In this document: piece after piece, positions 8,907-18,072 of the stretch
Position numbering within the stretch: the stretch's first letter is position 1
How the letters are laid out: the number at the start of each line of letters is the position of its first letter
From: MTP4 sp052056915
GTDB lineage: Archaea > Halobacteriota > Methanosarcinia > Methanosarcinales > Methanosarcinaceae
Length of the DNA stretch: 64,000 nucleotides
Reading direction: 5' to 3'
NCBI RefSeq assembly: GCF_052056915.1
Contig: NZ_CP195119.1
Span: forward strand, 1,798,001 to 1,862,000
Notes under the pieces: model-generated
Database searches by the model: none
What the model saw: only the letters and a program-made list of their open reading frames with translations
Told to the model about the DNA's origin: nothing
Position numbers and translations under genes: made by a program

Positions 8907-9508
8907 TTTGTTTTCCCTCCTGCCATTAATTCTTCAAGCATTGCTCCTGCTTCTTCGATCCATTCCCTATCCATGGCTTCTTCGGATGCCACGAAGACAA
9001 AACGGTTGCCTTTGAACAGGTGATAGCGAACCCTGAACCCTTCGGGGGTCACCCGGATTGCAAAGTCCACAAGGTCTTCGTGCAGGGTGTGCCTGGGATC
9101 GGCCACGATCATCTTTCCGATAAACTCGGCTTCTTCCTGGGGATTGTCCGAGTCCACGGCCACAGTCCAGCGATCAGGCTGCCTGATGTTAGCCTTCCCG
9201 TGGCGTGCCCAGAGTTTCTTGAGAAGGGCCGGGATATACCGTTCTTTTTTGATCGAGATAACAACCTCGTGGGAAGCTCCTGTTTTTGCTTCCACGTCAG
9301 CCATATCAAGGGTTGTGACCTTCGTGCCTACATCCCGGAGAATGATTGCCATCTGGAAGAGGGAGTCTTCCGGCCGCAGCACAACTTTTATTCTCCCTAT
9401 TGCCGGCCCGAGCTTGAGACTCGAGAGGTTATCCTCGATAATCTGCCGGTAAAAAGCCGTTTCCGAATCAATTGCCGATTCAACAATAAAGGTCTCAAGC
9501 GCATCCAT
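8903..9508 (-). CDS. Methanogenesis marker protein 17
   Basis: 201 residues, recognised as marker 17 by position and sequence (GPAIGRIKVVLRPEDSLFQMAIILRDVG; DFAIRVTPEGFRVR). It overlaps marker 7 by 4 nt and follows marker 15 by 6 nt, so it is part of one operon. No membrane segment or cofactor motif is evident. The family belongs to the McrA-associated assembly group whose genes co-occur in methanogens. Confidence 0.85.
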   Translation of the reverse strand: MDALETFIVESAIDSETAFYRQIIEDNLSSLKLGPAIGRIKVVLRPEDSLFQMAIILRDVGTKVTTLDMADVEAKTGASHEVVISIKKERYIPALLKKLWARHGKANIRQPDRWTVAVDSDNPQEEAEFIGKMIVADPRHTLHEDLVDFAIRVTPEGFRVRYHLFKGNRFVFVASEEAMDREWIEEAGAMLEELMAGGKTK

Positions 9509-9514
9509 GCCACT

Positions 9515-10759
9515 TCACTCCTCCACATAGCCGGAAGCAAGCAAGGCCGCCCCTACTGCCCCTATCAGATGAGAGTTCTTTGGCACAAGGACGTCGATCT
9601 TGAGAAGGTCTCCGAGAGCTTTCGGGACTCCCTCGATCAGGGACGAGCCCCCGACCAGGATGAGGGGTTCTTTTACGTCCACTTCCTGGAGCTGCTGTTC
9701 AAAGATCTGCTCGACCACACTGTAACAGGCTGCAGCAGCAACATCTTCCGGGACAGCCCCCTTGGCAAGGGAGTTTACCAGGGACTGGATCCCGAAGACT
9801 ATACAGTAACTGTTCATGGTTACGTTTTCCTGCATGCCTTTAACTGCAAGGGCTCCGAGTTCCGTGATGTCCACTCCCAGGCGTTTTGAGATCATCTCAA
9901 AGAAACGCCCCGAAGCTCCGGCACAGATCCCTCCCATGGTAAACATACCGGGTATTCCGTCGTCCACGGAGATCGCCTTGTTGTCCATCCCGCCAATATC
10001 AATGACAGTTGCAGGGCCTTTCTGGCAGTCTGCAAGATAGACCGCTCCCTTGGAGTTTACCGTGATTTCTTCCTGAATCAACTGAGCATTGAAATGTTTT
10101 CCAATCAGGAAACGCCCGTAACCTGTGGTCCCGAGGGCCTGGATTTCGTCCCTGGAAACCCCTGCTTCTTCAAGGGCAAGGGAATACGCTTCGTCGGCAC
10201 TTTCCAGGACTTTAGTGGTAGGCACCCAGCCTGACCCGATGACCTCGTTGTCTCTCATGACCACGGCTTTGGTCGTGGTGGAACCCGAGTCAATGCCTGC
10301 GGTCAGGCCTGTCTGAACCTCCCTTGCCAGGAGATGTCTGCGCCTGGCAACAGTTGTCAGGGCTTCCAGCCTTGTTAACAGGGTTCCGGCAGTGGTCCTT
10401 TCGGTGAAGGAATAACTGATTACCGGGATATCCGAGTGCTTGTGGATATACCTTCGGACTTCGTTTCGAACAATCGCCCCTTCAGCACAGCGGAAACAGG
10501 TGGTAATAAAAACCCCGTCCACGTGGGTTGTGCCTTCTACAACGGCTTTTGCCCTGGCCATCATTAGCAGGAGATCCCCGCTGGCCACCTCAAGCCCGAA
10601 CTCCTTTCCCATGTTGTCCAGGCCTGCGACATCAATTTCAGGGAACACGAACTTTGCGTTTACTTCGGCGGCAGCAGCTTCAAATTCAGGCTGGACACCC
10701 GAATATTCGGAGCCGCAAGATACCAGCGCTATTTTGACGGTTTCGAGTTCCTCACTCAT
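9515..10759 (-). CDS. Methanogenesis marker protein 15 (BadF/HgdC-type ATPase)
   Basis: 414 residues. The first 145 residues include CFRCAEG (C88, C91). From about residue 153 there is an ASKHA-fold ATPase with phosphate loop GIDSGSTTTK (155-164), as in 2-hydroxyacyl-CoA dehydratase activators. It also has GGICAGASGRF, whose cysteine in related activators binds a [4Fe-4S] cluster at the dimer interface. This suggests an ATP-driven low-potential electron donor, which fits reductive activation of nickel cofactor F430 in methyl-coenzyme M reductase. That link is known for the gene set and inferred for this protein. ATG overlaps the marker 5 stop by 4 nt. Confidence 0.9.
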   Translation of the reverse strand: MSEELETVKIALVSCGSEYSGVQPEFEAAAAEVNAKFVFPEIDVAGLDNMGKEFGLEVASGDLLLMMARAKAVVEGTTHVDGVFITTCFRCAEGAIVRNEVRRYIHKHSDIPVISYSFTERTTAGTLLTRLEALTTVARRRHLLAREVQTGLTAGIDSGSTTTKAVVMRDNEVIGSGWVPTTKVLESADEAYSLALEEAGVSRDEIQALGTTGYGRFLIGKHFNAQLIQEEITVNSKGAVYLADCQKGPATVIDIGGMDNKAISVDDGIPGMFTMGGICAGASGRFFEMISKRLGVDITELGALAVKGMQENVTMNSYCIVFGIQSLVNSLAKGAVPEDVAAAACYSVVEQIFEQQLQEVDVKEPLILVGGSSLIEGVPKALGDLLKIDVLVPKNSHLIGAVGAALLASGYVEE

Positions 10760-11214
10760 TTTTCTACCTCCCCTGACAGTGCATCCAGGAAAGCTGCGAT
10801 TTTGTATACGAATTCCTGGGCGGACTCTTCGGTTTCAGGGTACCTGAGCTCAAGGATGGGGATGTCTTTCGAACGGACAAGGTACTTCATAAGTTCGTTT
10901 GAGCGGTTGCAGCCCACACAACCAAAGTCAGTCGGAGGGTCAGAAACGATTATTGCTGCTTCCGCGTCTTCGATAAGGGGCCCTATAAGGGCCATCCTCC
11001 CTCTTACCCCGGGAGGGACCTCAACTGCAGCATAGCGAAGCCCGACTTTCGGGTCTTCGGGAGTGATATTGACAGGAGGTGAGTCAAGGCTTATGTTCGT
11101 AACTTTTTCGCGCACCTGGTTCATTACGGCAAGGGGCTTGTGCCCGAAGCGCTCCACCAGGTCAGCCAGGATAAGACTGTTTACAGGATAAATGAAAACT
11201 TTTGCCAAAAACAC
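10756..11214 (-). CDS. Methanogenesis marker protein 5
   Basis: 152 residues. It contains DFGCVGCNRSNE, a C-x2-C pair typical of the family, near residue 100, and MALIGPLIEDAEAAI. It starts at the base adjoining the marker 6 stop and overlaps marker 15 by 4 nt. No other domain is seen. The role is not established biochemically; linkage to methyl-coenzyme M reductase activation is from gene context. Confidence 0.85.
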   Translation of the reverse strand: MFLAKVFIYPVNSLILADLVERFGHKPLAVMNQVREKVTNISLDSPPVNITPEDPKVGLRYAAVEVPPGVRGRMALIGPLIEDAEAAIIVSDPPTDFGCVGCNRSNELMKYLVRSKDIPILELRYPETEESAQEFVYKIAAFLDALSGEVEK

Positions 11215-11658
11215 TCACCTCGCAAATTCCGCTTCAATGATCCGTTCTAACTCTGATACCTTAAGTTTGTCCTTTTTCGTCGGGCTTTCTCTCACGGGTC
11301 CTTTTGCCTCCAGTTCTTCAAGGGCAGCTCCTATGGCAGGGAGCATCCGCACTTCTTCCCTGAGGAAATGAAATCCGGGCCTCGGCCCTCCACCCCGGGA
11401 TGCACGGCAGCGCCGTTCGTCTCCTGCGGGGAATCCTCTGTCCTTAACGAAAATATGGTTTTTATCAAGTTTCCGGATTTCTTCCGTCACCATCAGGACA
11501 TCTTCAGCAGGCCCGGTCACGATCAGCCCGAAACAGGTTTCCTTTACCGTGACGGGAAACTCTGATTCGTAAATCTTCATGGCTGCATCTACAGGCAACA
11601 CCTTATCCGAACTGATTACGATGACCTTTGTAATTTCTTCCTGTTTAACGTCTGTCAT
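11215..11658 (-). CDS. Methanogenesis marker protein 6
   Basis: 147 residues, marker 6 by position and sequence (VIVISSDKVLPVDAAMKIYESE; GGGPRPGFHFLREE). The middle carries DERRCRASRGGGPRPG, a basic Gly-rich loop. ATG is preceded on the minus strand by GGAGAGACGGAAA (SD-like). The gap to marker 3 (184 nt) contains a 31-nt tandem repeat, so it may have its own promoter or simply an enlarged spacer. Confidence 0.85.
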   Translation of the reverse strand: MTDVKQEEITKVIVISSDKVLPVDAAMKIYESEFPVTVKETCFGLIVTGPAEDVLMVTEEIRKLDKNHIFVKDRGFPAGDERRCRASRGGGPRPGFHFLREEVRMLPAIGAALEELEAKGPVRESPTKKDKLKVSELERIIEAEFAR

Positions 11659-11778
11659 TTTCCGTCTCTCCTAAGCTTGCGGGAGACTTTACCTGCGGTG
11701 AGATCCGCCTGTGATAAAATTCACACGCGTGAACCTACTCGCAGATATTGTATTCACATAACTGAATTGATAAACGGG

Positions 11779-11875
11779 TTTATTTACGTATAGATCCACT
11801 TTTGAGGGCATTTATTTACGTATATACCCACTTTAAGGACGTTTATTTACGTATAGCTTCACTTACGTATATTAT
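11779..11875. repeat. 31-nt tandem repeat copied from the 3' end of marker 3
   Basis: Three copies with exact 31-nt period start at 11779, 11810 and 11841. Each contains TTTATTTACGTATA followed by CCACTTT or similar. The third copy overlaps the last codons of marker 3, so on the minus strand each copy repeats the coding end (Ala-Ile-Arg-Lys-stop like). The pattern suggests the tandem unit arose by duplication of the gene's 3' end. Confidence 0.8.
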
Positions 11876-13441
11876 ATCTCCTTCCTTGATGCCCTTCAGT
11901 TTCTCAGGATCAATAACCCGGCCAATGATATTTGTTGAGGAGAACTTTTCCCCGGTAGGGCCGAAAAGGTCGTCATCCACAAGTTTTACCCCGATGTTTC
12001 CCATCCTCTTTGCCGATTGATTTGTGATCCCGAATTCTCCGGCAAGGACTTTGCCCCGGGGGCTGTTTTCGGGCAGGATCTCTTTATACTTAATGGCTTC
12101 TACTTTCTCGGCCCTGAAAAGGTAGGTATTTTCATAGACCATGCTAACAAGCAACTGCCCTACGGTTTTTGTCTTGAGTTCCAGGGAATGGCGGAAAAAG
12201 TCCACTGATTTGGGAGCCTTTTCAGGGTAGAGTTCCACTTTTACGAGTTTTGACCCGGGAACAGCAAAAGCAGTAACTTTAGCATCCCCGAGGATCTCGA
12301 GAGTGGTCGCGGGCTCCTGCCTCACAATTACCGCGTCTTCTTCTGTATACCCTTCTTTTACCAGTTCCACCCCTATAGACGAAAGCACAGGTTCTACTTC
12401 TTCAAAACTATGCCCCAGAAGGACAAGCTGAGGCGGAAGGCTCTCTACCGCAAGTTCCTGTCCTTTCTCGGCAAGTTTCACCAGTTCCAGCCCCTTCGTC
12501 ACATGCCCTACGACAGAGTGTACGAGACTGGAAGGCCTGTCCTCTCTTGATATGTAGACCTTTCCTGTCCCGTACCCTACAGTCCTGACCGAAACGGCAC
12601 CTTCTGTCCGCGGTTCAAAGTTTTCGTAAGGAGCGATTTCTTCCCGGAGGGAATTATCCGAAATAAAAGAACTGGCCACATAGTCAACTTTCAAGACCCC
12701 TTCCCGGGACAGGGCATAGAAATGCTCTGCACCCACAGGGGCATTTCTGGAAAGCTCGATCTCAAAATAAGTGAATATGCTTGCCCCGTCTTCGATAGAA
12801 GTTGAAAGGTCATCTGTGCAGGTTTTTTCTGCAAGTTGTTCCCATTCGATTATCGGTTCTATGTTCAGAATGGAGTCATCTTTTGAAAGCCGATTTAATA
12901 AGTTTTTTCCACCTATGACTTTTGCAAAAACCCCCTCTTCAGGAGTACCATATTCTGCAGCATGCCTTTTCCTGGAAATGATCAGGTGTGTGTTCCCCGG
13001 ATCGAATCCACCGGCTCCGAACACGACATCAAAAGCTTCAAAACCTCTGAGCCCTCGCTCAGGCTTCAATTCGGCTTCAAAAGGCCCGAAAGCCAAAGCT
13101 TCCGGACCTGCCCAATGGACGTTTTTCCCTTCATATTCTTTGAAGTTTTCAGCCCATAATTTTCCGGAGGGAGAATCGGAATCTTCAAGTTCGATCCTGA
13201 ATTCCCCTTTCGTTGTGTTGATAGCGTATTCAGTGATGACTTCCGATTTCCTTTCAGCGGTCATTTTCAAAATTCCGATCGCTGTACCGGCTCTATAGGG
13301 AGCATTGGAAACTTTCAGGGCGTCTCCAAGTGTAGAGCCTTCAGGCAACTCGAATTGCTGCCCGTTCACCTCTACGCTAATCTTTTTACTCGTAATCCAG
13401 CACCTCATCTTAGTATTTTCTATACTAAGAGGGGAAAGCAC
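11843..13441 (-). CDS. Methanogenesis marker protein 3
   Basis: Up to 532 residues from GTG at 13441; ATG at 13408 (residue 12) is an alternative, and neither has a strong SD. The N-terminus (about 13-50) reads as a ThiS/MoaD-like ubiquitin fold (ISVEVNGQQFELPEGSTLG). Residues about 135-300 and 370-430 resemble cyclophilin-like segments (GNTHLIISRKRH; VVGHVTKGLELV), as described for this marker family. It lies 2 nt from the atwA stop, so the two are co-transcribed. In known biology, markers 3, 7, 17 and AtwA are associated with the methyl-coenzyme M reductase activation complex. Its 3' end lies in a tandem repeat. Confidence 0.86.
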   Translation of the reverse strand: MLSPLSIENTKMRCWITSKKISVEVNGQQFELPEGSTLGDALKVSNAPYRAGTAIGILKMTAERKSEVITEYAINTTKGEFRIELEDSDSPSGKLWAENFKEYEGKNVHWAGPEALAFGPFEAELKPERGLRGFEAFDVVFGAGGFDPGNTHLIISRKRHAAEYGTPEEGVFAKVIGGKNLLNRLSKDDSILNIEPIIEWEQLAEKTCTDDLSTSIEDGASIFTYFEIELSRNAPVGAEHFYALSREGVLKVDYVASSFISDNSLREEIAPYENFEPRTEGAVSVRTVGYGTGKVYISREDRPSSLVHSVVGHVTKGLELVKLAEKGQELAVESLPPQLVLLGHSFEEVEPVLSSIGVELVKEGYTEEDAVIVRQEPATTLEILGDAKVTAFAVPGSKLVKVELYPEKAPKSVDFFRHSLELKTKTVGQLLVSMVYENTYLFRAEKVEAIKYKEILPENSPRGKVLAGEFGITNQSAKRMGNIGVKLVDDDLFGPTGEKFSSTNIIGRVIDPEKLKGIKEGDIIYVSEAIRK

Positions 13442-13443
13442 AT

Positions 13444-15057
13444 TTATAATTCTTCTGCAGCCTTGAGCTTTTCTTCATCCGTAAGTTGAGAAAGTACGGA
13501 ATTAGGCACTCCGAGGTCCACGATCTTTCCATCGCGCATAAGGGCGACCCGGTCGCAGATTTCATTTACAAAGTCCATGTCGTGGGAGACGACAACGAAA
13601 GTCTCTCCGATTTCATCTCTGGCTTTGAGGATAGAGTTTGTGACTGCAACCTTTGTAATCGGGTCCATTGTCCCGGTAGGCTCATCCATGATCACGATTC
13701 TCGGCTCCTTGATAAGAACCTGGGCAAGTGCAATCCTGTGACGCTCCCCTTCGCTCAGTTCATCAGTCATCTTGGTTAGAACGGCTTTTGCCTTATCTTC
13801 ATCGAATCCCGCAGCCTTAAGGGTCATAACCGCTTTCCTTACCCCAAGTTCGAAAGGCAGGTCCAGGCTGATGGACTCAGTCAGGTTGTCAATGACAGAG
13901 CTGTGAGTGTAAAGCCCGTATTCCTGATGCAGGAAGCCCATGTACTTGGTTGCCCTGCCTTTGTTGTCCACGCCCAGCTTGGTCATGTCCACCCATTCAT
14001 CTCCCACACGGACTTCTACTTCCCCTTCAGTAGGGGGTAAAATTCCCATGAGGATCTTGGAGGTGGTCGTCTTGCCCGCACCACTCACTCCGACAAGTCC
14101 GAAGATTTCGCCTTCTTTTACGTCAAAGGAGATTTTATCCACTGCCCTGACAACTCCGCGGTCCACCGAGATGTAGCGCTTTGCAAGGTCTCTTACGCGG
14201 ATAATTGAGTCCCCCACCATCACGTCCTTATCCTGTCTAATCATGGACGCGCTCTCCATGAAGGCTGTGGAGACTTCAATGGGGTCCCCGGTCATGGTGA
14301 CCTCCCCATTTTCGAGCAGAATCGCCTTGTCCGCAAGCTGCTCGATTACCTCGGGCCAGTGGGAAGTCAATACCATGCTCATATTATAATTATCAACTGC
14401 CCTCATAATGGCTTCATGAACCAGTTTTGCAGTCATCGGGTCAAGGGTACCTGTGGGCTCGTCTGCCAGCAGGATCAGGGGATTTCTGACGAGCTGCCTG
14501 GCAAGCACCACTCTCTGCTTTTCGCCCCCGGAAAGTTCCCTTGCTACGTGCATCATGCGGTGGTTCAGGTTTACCTCTTCCAGGAGTTCAACCGCCTTTT
14601 TCATGGCGTCTTCGCCCTTGTACCCGATTTCGTTAAGGGAGTTCATGACATTTACAAGGACCCTTTCGTCCCCGTAGAGGGCAAAGGTTCTCTGGAGCAT
14701 GATCGCAATCCTTTTTGCAATCTCTTTCCTGAGAGGGTCATAGAGAGAAAGTTTTACAAAATCCGCTTCAAAAGCCAGGAGTTCCTCACTGCAGACCGGA
14801 CATTTCTGACCTACCTTGCTGGGGCGTTCGATATAGCCGCACTTTTCACAGCGAGCAAGGCGGTAGATCACTTCTCCGGAAATGTTGTCAAAAGATTCGG
14901 TCCCTCGTAACACGTGCATGAGGATGGTCTTCCCGGACCCGCTTCTTCCCAGAATTCCGACAACTTCTCCTTCATTGATAGTAAGACTTACATTTTTCAG
15001 GGCCTTGACACCGTCGAAATCTACAGTAAGGTTTTTAACTTCAATAAATATTGACAT
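13444..15057 (-). CDS. atwA: Methyl-coenzyme M reductase activation component A2 (double ABC ATPase)
   Basis: 537 residues from ATG at 15057, chosen because GGAGG precedes it at good spacing; an upstream in-frame ATG at 15087 lacks this. Two ABC nucleotide-binding domains: Walker A GRSGSGKT (37-44) with signature LSGGEKQR and Walker B LLADEPTG; then GVSGAGKTT with signature LSEGERHR and Walker B IMDEPTG. A zinc ribbon inserts in domain 1 (C70, C73, C86, C89). No membrane segments, so it is a soluble ATPase. AtwA is known to be needed for ATP-dependent reductive activation of methyl-coenzyme M reductase. It heads the marker 3-6-5-15-17-7 run. Confidence 0.93.
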   Translation of the reverse strand: MSIFIEVKNLTVDFDGVKALKNVSLTINEGEVVGILGRSGSGKTILMHVLRGTESFDNISGEVIYRLARCEKCGYIERPSKVGQKCPVCSEELLAFEADFVKLSLYDPLRKEIAKRIAIMLQRTFALYGDERVLVNVMNSLNEIGYKGEDAMKKAVELLEEVNLNHRMMHVARELSGGEKQRVVLARQLVRNPLILLADEPTGTLDPMTAKLVHEAIMRAVDNYNMSMVLTSHWPEVIEQLADKAILLENGEVTMTGDPIEVSTAFMESASMIRQDKDVMVGDSIIRVRDLAKRYISVDRGVVRAVDKISFDVKEGEIFGLVGVSGAGKTTTSKILMGILPPTEGEVEVRVGDEWVDMTKLGVDNKGRATKYMGFLHQEYGLYTHSSVIDNLTESISLDLPFELGVRKAVMTLKAAGFDEDKAKAVLTKMTDELSEGERHRIALAQVLIKEPRIVIMDEPTGTMDPITKVAVTNSILKARDEIGETFVVVSHDMDFVNEICDRVALMRDGKIVDLGVPNSVLSQLTDEEKLKAAEEL

Positions 15058-15312
15058 GAATTTTCCTCCGCAAACTATGAGCTGCAAATTATTTTTTAAT
15101 GTGGGTTTTCCCGCCTGTCGGGGCAGGTTCCAAAGAGTTTGAAAAGAAACTGCTCTAACGGAACCAGTACTTTAACATAAATAAATAATTTCACACATTT
15201 GGGCAACAAGTACATAAGAATGAACATTACATAAACATAACGCATTATTTTCTCACTGTTAACTCCAGGAACCGGGATGCAGCGCCGGATTCCCCCGATA
15301 TATGCAATCCCT

Positions 15313-16113
15313 TCATAGTCCCTTTACCACATCCACAACCTTTATAATATCATCGAGCACCAGATCGGCTGCTTCCTTGAGTTTTTCAGGCCTTTTATCA
15401 CCCTGCTGAACCGTCATTATTCCCAGGTCTGCTGCCCTCAGGGCAAGGATATCGTTAATACCGTCCCCTACCATGATCACCTTTTCATATTTGTTTTTTA
15501 GCTTAAGAACGACTTCCTCCTTCATAGTTGTAGTTGCGAGGGCAAAGATCCTTTCGGGGGGTATGCCAATGTATTCCGCAAGTTGAGAGAGGGTGCGCAT
15601 GCTGTCGCCGGATGCTATGTAGGTGTCCACCTTCATTGCCTGGAGAGCCCGGAGGGTTTCCAGAGTGGTAGCAAAAACCTGCCCTCCCGTACTGAGCACA
15701 TAGGGAACGTCCCGGGCCTTTGAGTCTACAATCAGCCCTGCGGCCAGGTAAAAGATGTTCGGACAGCGGGTAGAAACTGCGTGAAGAACTTCATGGACGT
15801 CCCCCATCCGGAGTTGCGTTCCTTTTATGATCTCACAGGCGGTTTCCGAGGACAATTCTCCCTTTGAGCAACTAATCCCTATCGGGACCCTGTACTCTTC
15901 TATGAACTCAAAAAGGAGCATTTCTTCCCTGGACCGAAGTATGGTTTCATTTTCGGTATTCAGGACAACGAGCCCGCACCCATTCTTCTTTGCGACAATT
16001 GCGGTGCTCTCTATGTTTTCAAGAATACGGCCCGTGGAAGCTTCTTTTGCAACCCTGTACATGTGGAGAAGGGTCCCGGCACTGTCAAAGACCACGGCGA
16101 TTCGTTTGGCCAT
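15313..16113 (-). CDS. Soluble HAD-superfamily phosphatase, P-type-ATPase-like
   Basis: 266 residues. HAD motif I is DSAGT (10-14), closer to the DKTGT of P-type ATPases than to the DxDxT of phosphatases; the second acidic residue is absent. Motif II is around SGDS (168-171), and motif IV is GDGIND (216-221). There are no membrane helices, so it looks like a free-standing P-type ATPase catalytic domain. The missing second Asp argues against classic phosphatase chemistry. It sits about 250 nt upstream of atwA on the same strand, and a link to it is possible but not shown. Confidence 0.8.
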   Translation of the reverse strand: MAKRIAVVFDSAGTLLHMYRVAKEASTGRILENIESTAIVAKKNGCGLVVLNTENETILRSREEMLLFEFIEEYRVPIGISCSKGELSSETACEIIKGTQLRMGDVHEVLHAVSTRCPNIFYLAAGLIVDSKARDVPYVLSTGGQVFATTLETLRALQAMKVDTYIASGDSMRTLSQLAEYIGIPPERIFALATTTMKEEVVLKLKNKYEKVIMVGDGINDILALRAADLGIMTVQQGDKRPEKLKEAADLVLDDIIKVVDVVKGL

Positions 16114-16284
16114 AAGAAAGGATAAACATGTAAAATAAAAAAATCTTTGTGATAACTGAGAAGACAGCAGGGAGAAGAAAAATTATAAAAATAAATTGAA
16201 TGATGAGGGTGAAAGTTACATTTCGACATTCACACAGCAACATCACACAGAAACACTCGAAATGCAATGTTCACACAGCAACAT

Positions 16285-17208
16285 TCACATTATTGCTGAC
16301 CCTGAAACAAAAACTCCTGCGAAAAAGCCAAGAATCGCCCCGCTGTTCAGGAAAGGAAGCCCGGCCTGGGGTTTCCCCTTCATGACAAGGATGGAGAGGG
16401 CAAAGTATCCTGCCAGGGTTCCGAACATGGCACCCAGTACAGGATAGGTCATTGGCCCGCCGTTTTCCATAAAGATACTTGCCGATACCACCAGCAAGGT
16501 AGGCATGACAGCGTCCCCGAGCCCCATGAAAAAGGCTTCCCTCTTTTCCCCTTCCGCGAAGTTTTCCTTCAGGAAAGAGTAACCGCGCTGTTTGGGAATT
16601 ACGAAAAGGATGGGAAGTTTCAGGTCCATTACCCCTTCGGCGAGGGTGATCATGTGCTTTGTCTTGTAGACGGAGAGGGCATCATAGATTGCAAGGAGCA
16701 GGAGGAGGACGACTACCGGGATAACGGACATGGAAATCCCTAAAAGGGCACTGACTCCGCTAGCTATGCAAATCCCCACAATGTCAATAACATACCACTC
16801 CGGATATTTGTAAAGCAGCACTGTCAGCCCTGCAGAGAGCAGGGTTGAAACCAGAACTTCAAGTCCTGCAAGTGAGGGGAAGAGGGTCAACAGAGCGAAG
16901 AATACATAGTAAAGGGTGCTGAGGACCGCAAAGTATATAAATAAGCTAATGAGCCATTTCATATTCTTTTTTATTGCGATCAGAACGAGCACGGTGAAGG
17001 CCAGGATTAGCCCGATGTAGTAGATGGAATGAGATACCTGTGTCGGGTCCTCAAATGCCTGCATTTCATTAATTTCCATAGGTGTGGCCATGAAAAGCGC
17101 CAGGGCCTGTACTAAAAGGATCAGCCCTGCCATGGTAATCATTGGAAAATATGCCGCTAGTGATTGCTTACTGAAAGTCAAGTACCTGTGCTCCTTAATT
17201 CTTGACAC
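16285..17208 (-). CDS. Presenilin-type intramembrane aspartyl protease
   Basis: 307 residues with eight to nine predicted membrane helices. The catalytic pair of the A22 family is visible: YD (Y175, D176) in one helix and GLGD (229-232, D232) in the next. A PAL-like segment near the C-terminus reads AGLPFLNSG (282-290), with Gly in place of the usual Pro at the first position of PALP. Archaeal presenilin homologues cleave transmembrane segments within the lipid bilayer; no substrate is indicated here. The large loop between the catalytic helices is short, as in other archaeal members. Confidence 0.88.
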   Translation of the reverse strand: MSRIKEHRYLTFSKQSLAAYFPMITMAGLILLVQALALFMATPMEINEMQAFEDPTQVSHSIYYIGLILAFTVLVLIAIKKNMKWLISLFIYFAVLSTLYYVFFALLTLFPSLAGLEVLVSTLLSAGLTVLLYKYPEWYVIDIVGICIASGVSALLGISMSVIPVVVLLLLLAIYDALSVYKTKHMITLAEGVMDLKLPILFVIPKQRGYSFLKENFAEGEKREAFFMGLGDAVMPTLLVVSASIFMENGGPMTYPVLGAMFGTLAGYFALSILVMKGKPQAGLPFLNSGAILGFFAGVFVSGSAIM

Positions 17209-17748
17209 TATGCCTTTACTATTCCTTTATAAATTTACTGTCTTTTAGAGATATTATTTCATATAGTTGACCGATAGGTTCACCATCTGATCGCCGGGAG
17301 GTAAAAGTTCCTCTAAAAAATGATTATGTATTCAGGCATTCAGACCTCTGGTAATGGGATTTCCCTCTAAATCTTCTTGTTAAGATGTGCCGTAACGTAT
17401 ATTTACCTATGCTACCAGTGAAAGTGCACAAGAGATAACGTTTTTAAAACCGGTTCCTTCGCGTAACCGGACATTAAAAAAATACCCACAAATATTTCGA
17501 GATATTACAGCGCTGAAGCTATTTTTAGACATCATACGGGAAAGAGGTAGAAGTTGGGAAAGGAAAGATAAATAATTTGTGCAAAAAAATAAATAGCATA
17601 TCTGTGTAAAAAATAGAAAAAAATAGAAAACCCGCAAAATATTTCAGCGAAAGTATTTCCGCCAAAAAAATATACAATGTTAGAGATATTTTCACGGAAA
17701 TCATGGCAGTGCAGAGAATTTCCATAACGAGTATGTTAGAGGTATACA
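17209..17748. other. Intergenic region between divergent genes
   Basis: No gene supported. The region divides the minus-strand presenilin gene from the plus-strand gene at 17749. It is AT-rich with several TATA-like stretches; small frames in it are rich in Phe, Ile and Ser, as expected from random AT-rich sequence. Confidence 0.35.
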
Positions 17749-18072
17749 ATGGAAACGAGAGATACCGTATTTTTTGTTGTGATGGTCCTGTCATCTTTCC
17801 TTCTATCCTTTGAATGGCTTAGAAGGTTCACGTACAAGCCCTCAAACCCCCTTATCATCATCTCGGTGATGATCCTCATTGCGACGTTATCCGCAATGCT
17901 GATCTCGATCGATGCCAGGCTTCGGAGTCTCGAGGAAAAGATGGAATCAAAGGATCGTTCCCTCAGGGCAAACATCCAGAACACGGAAAACAACATCGAA
18001 GACAAGATGAATGAGCTCGTAAGCAAGGTCGACAACGCCATTTACGAATTCAACCGCAGGAAATACCACTAA
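17749..18072 (+). CDS. Small membrane protein with coiled coil, unknown function
   Basis: 107 residues. Two hydrophobic helices (about 7-23 and 34-52) are followed by a charged heptad-like region (53-105: DARLRSLEEKMESKD..., then NIQNTENNIEDKMNELVSKVDNA), predicted to form a coiled coil in the cytoplasm. ATG is preceded by AGAGGTATACA (AGAGG SD). I do not recognise the family. Codon use and the clear hydrophobic/charged layout support a real gene. Confidence 0.7.
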   Translation: METRDTVFFVVMVLSSFLLSFEWLRRFTYKPSNPLIIISVMILIATLSAMLISIDARLRSLEEKMESKDRSLRANIQNTENNIEDKMNELVSKVDNAIYEFNRRKYH

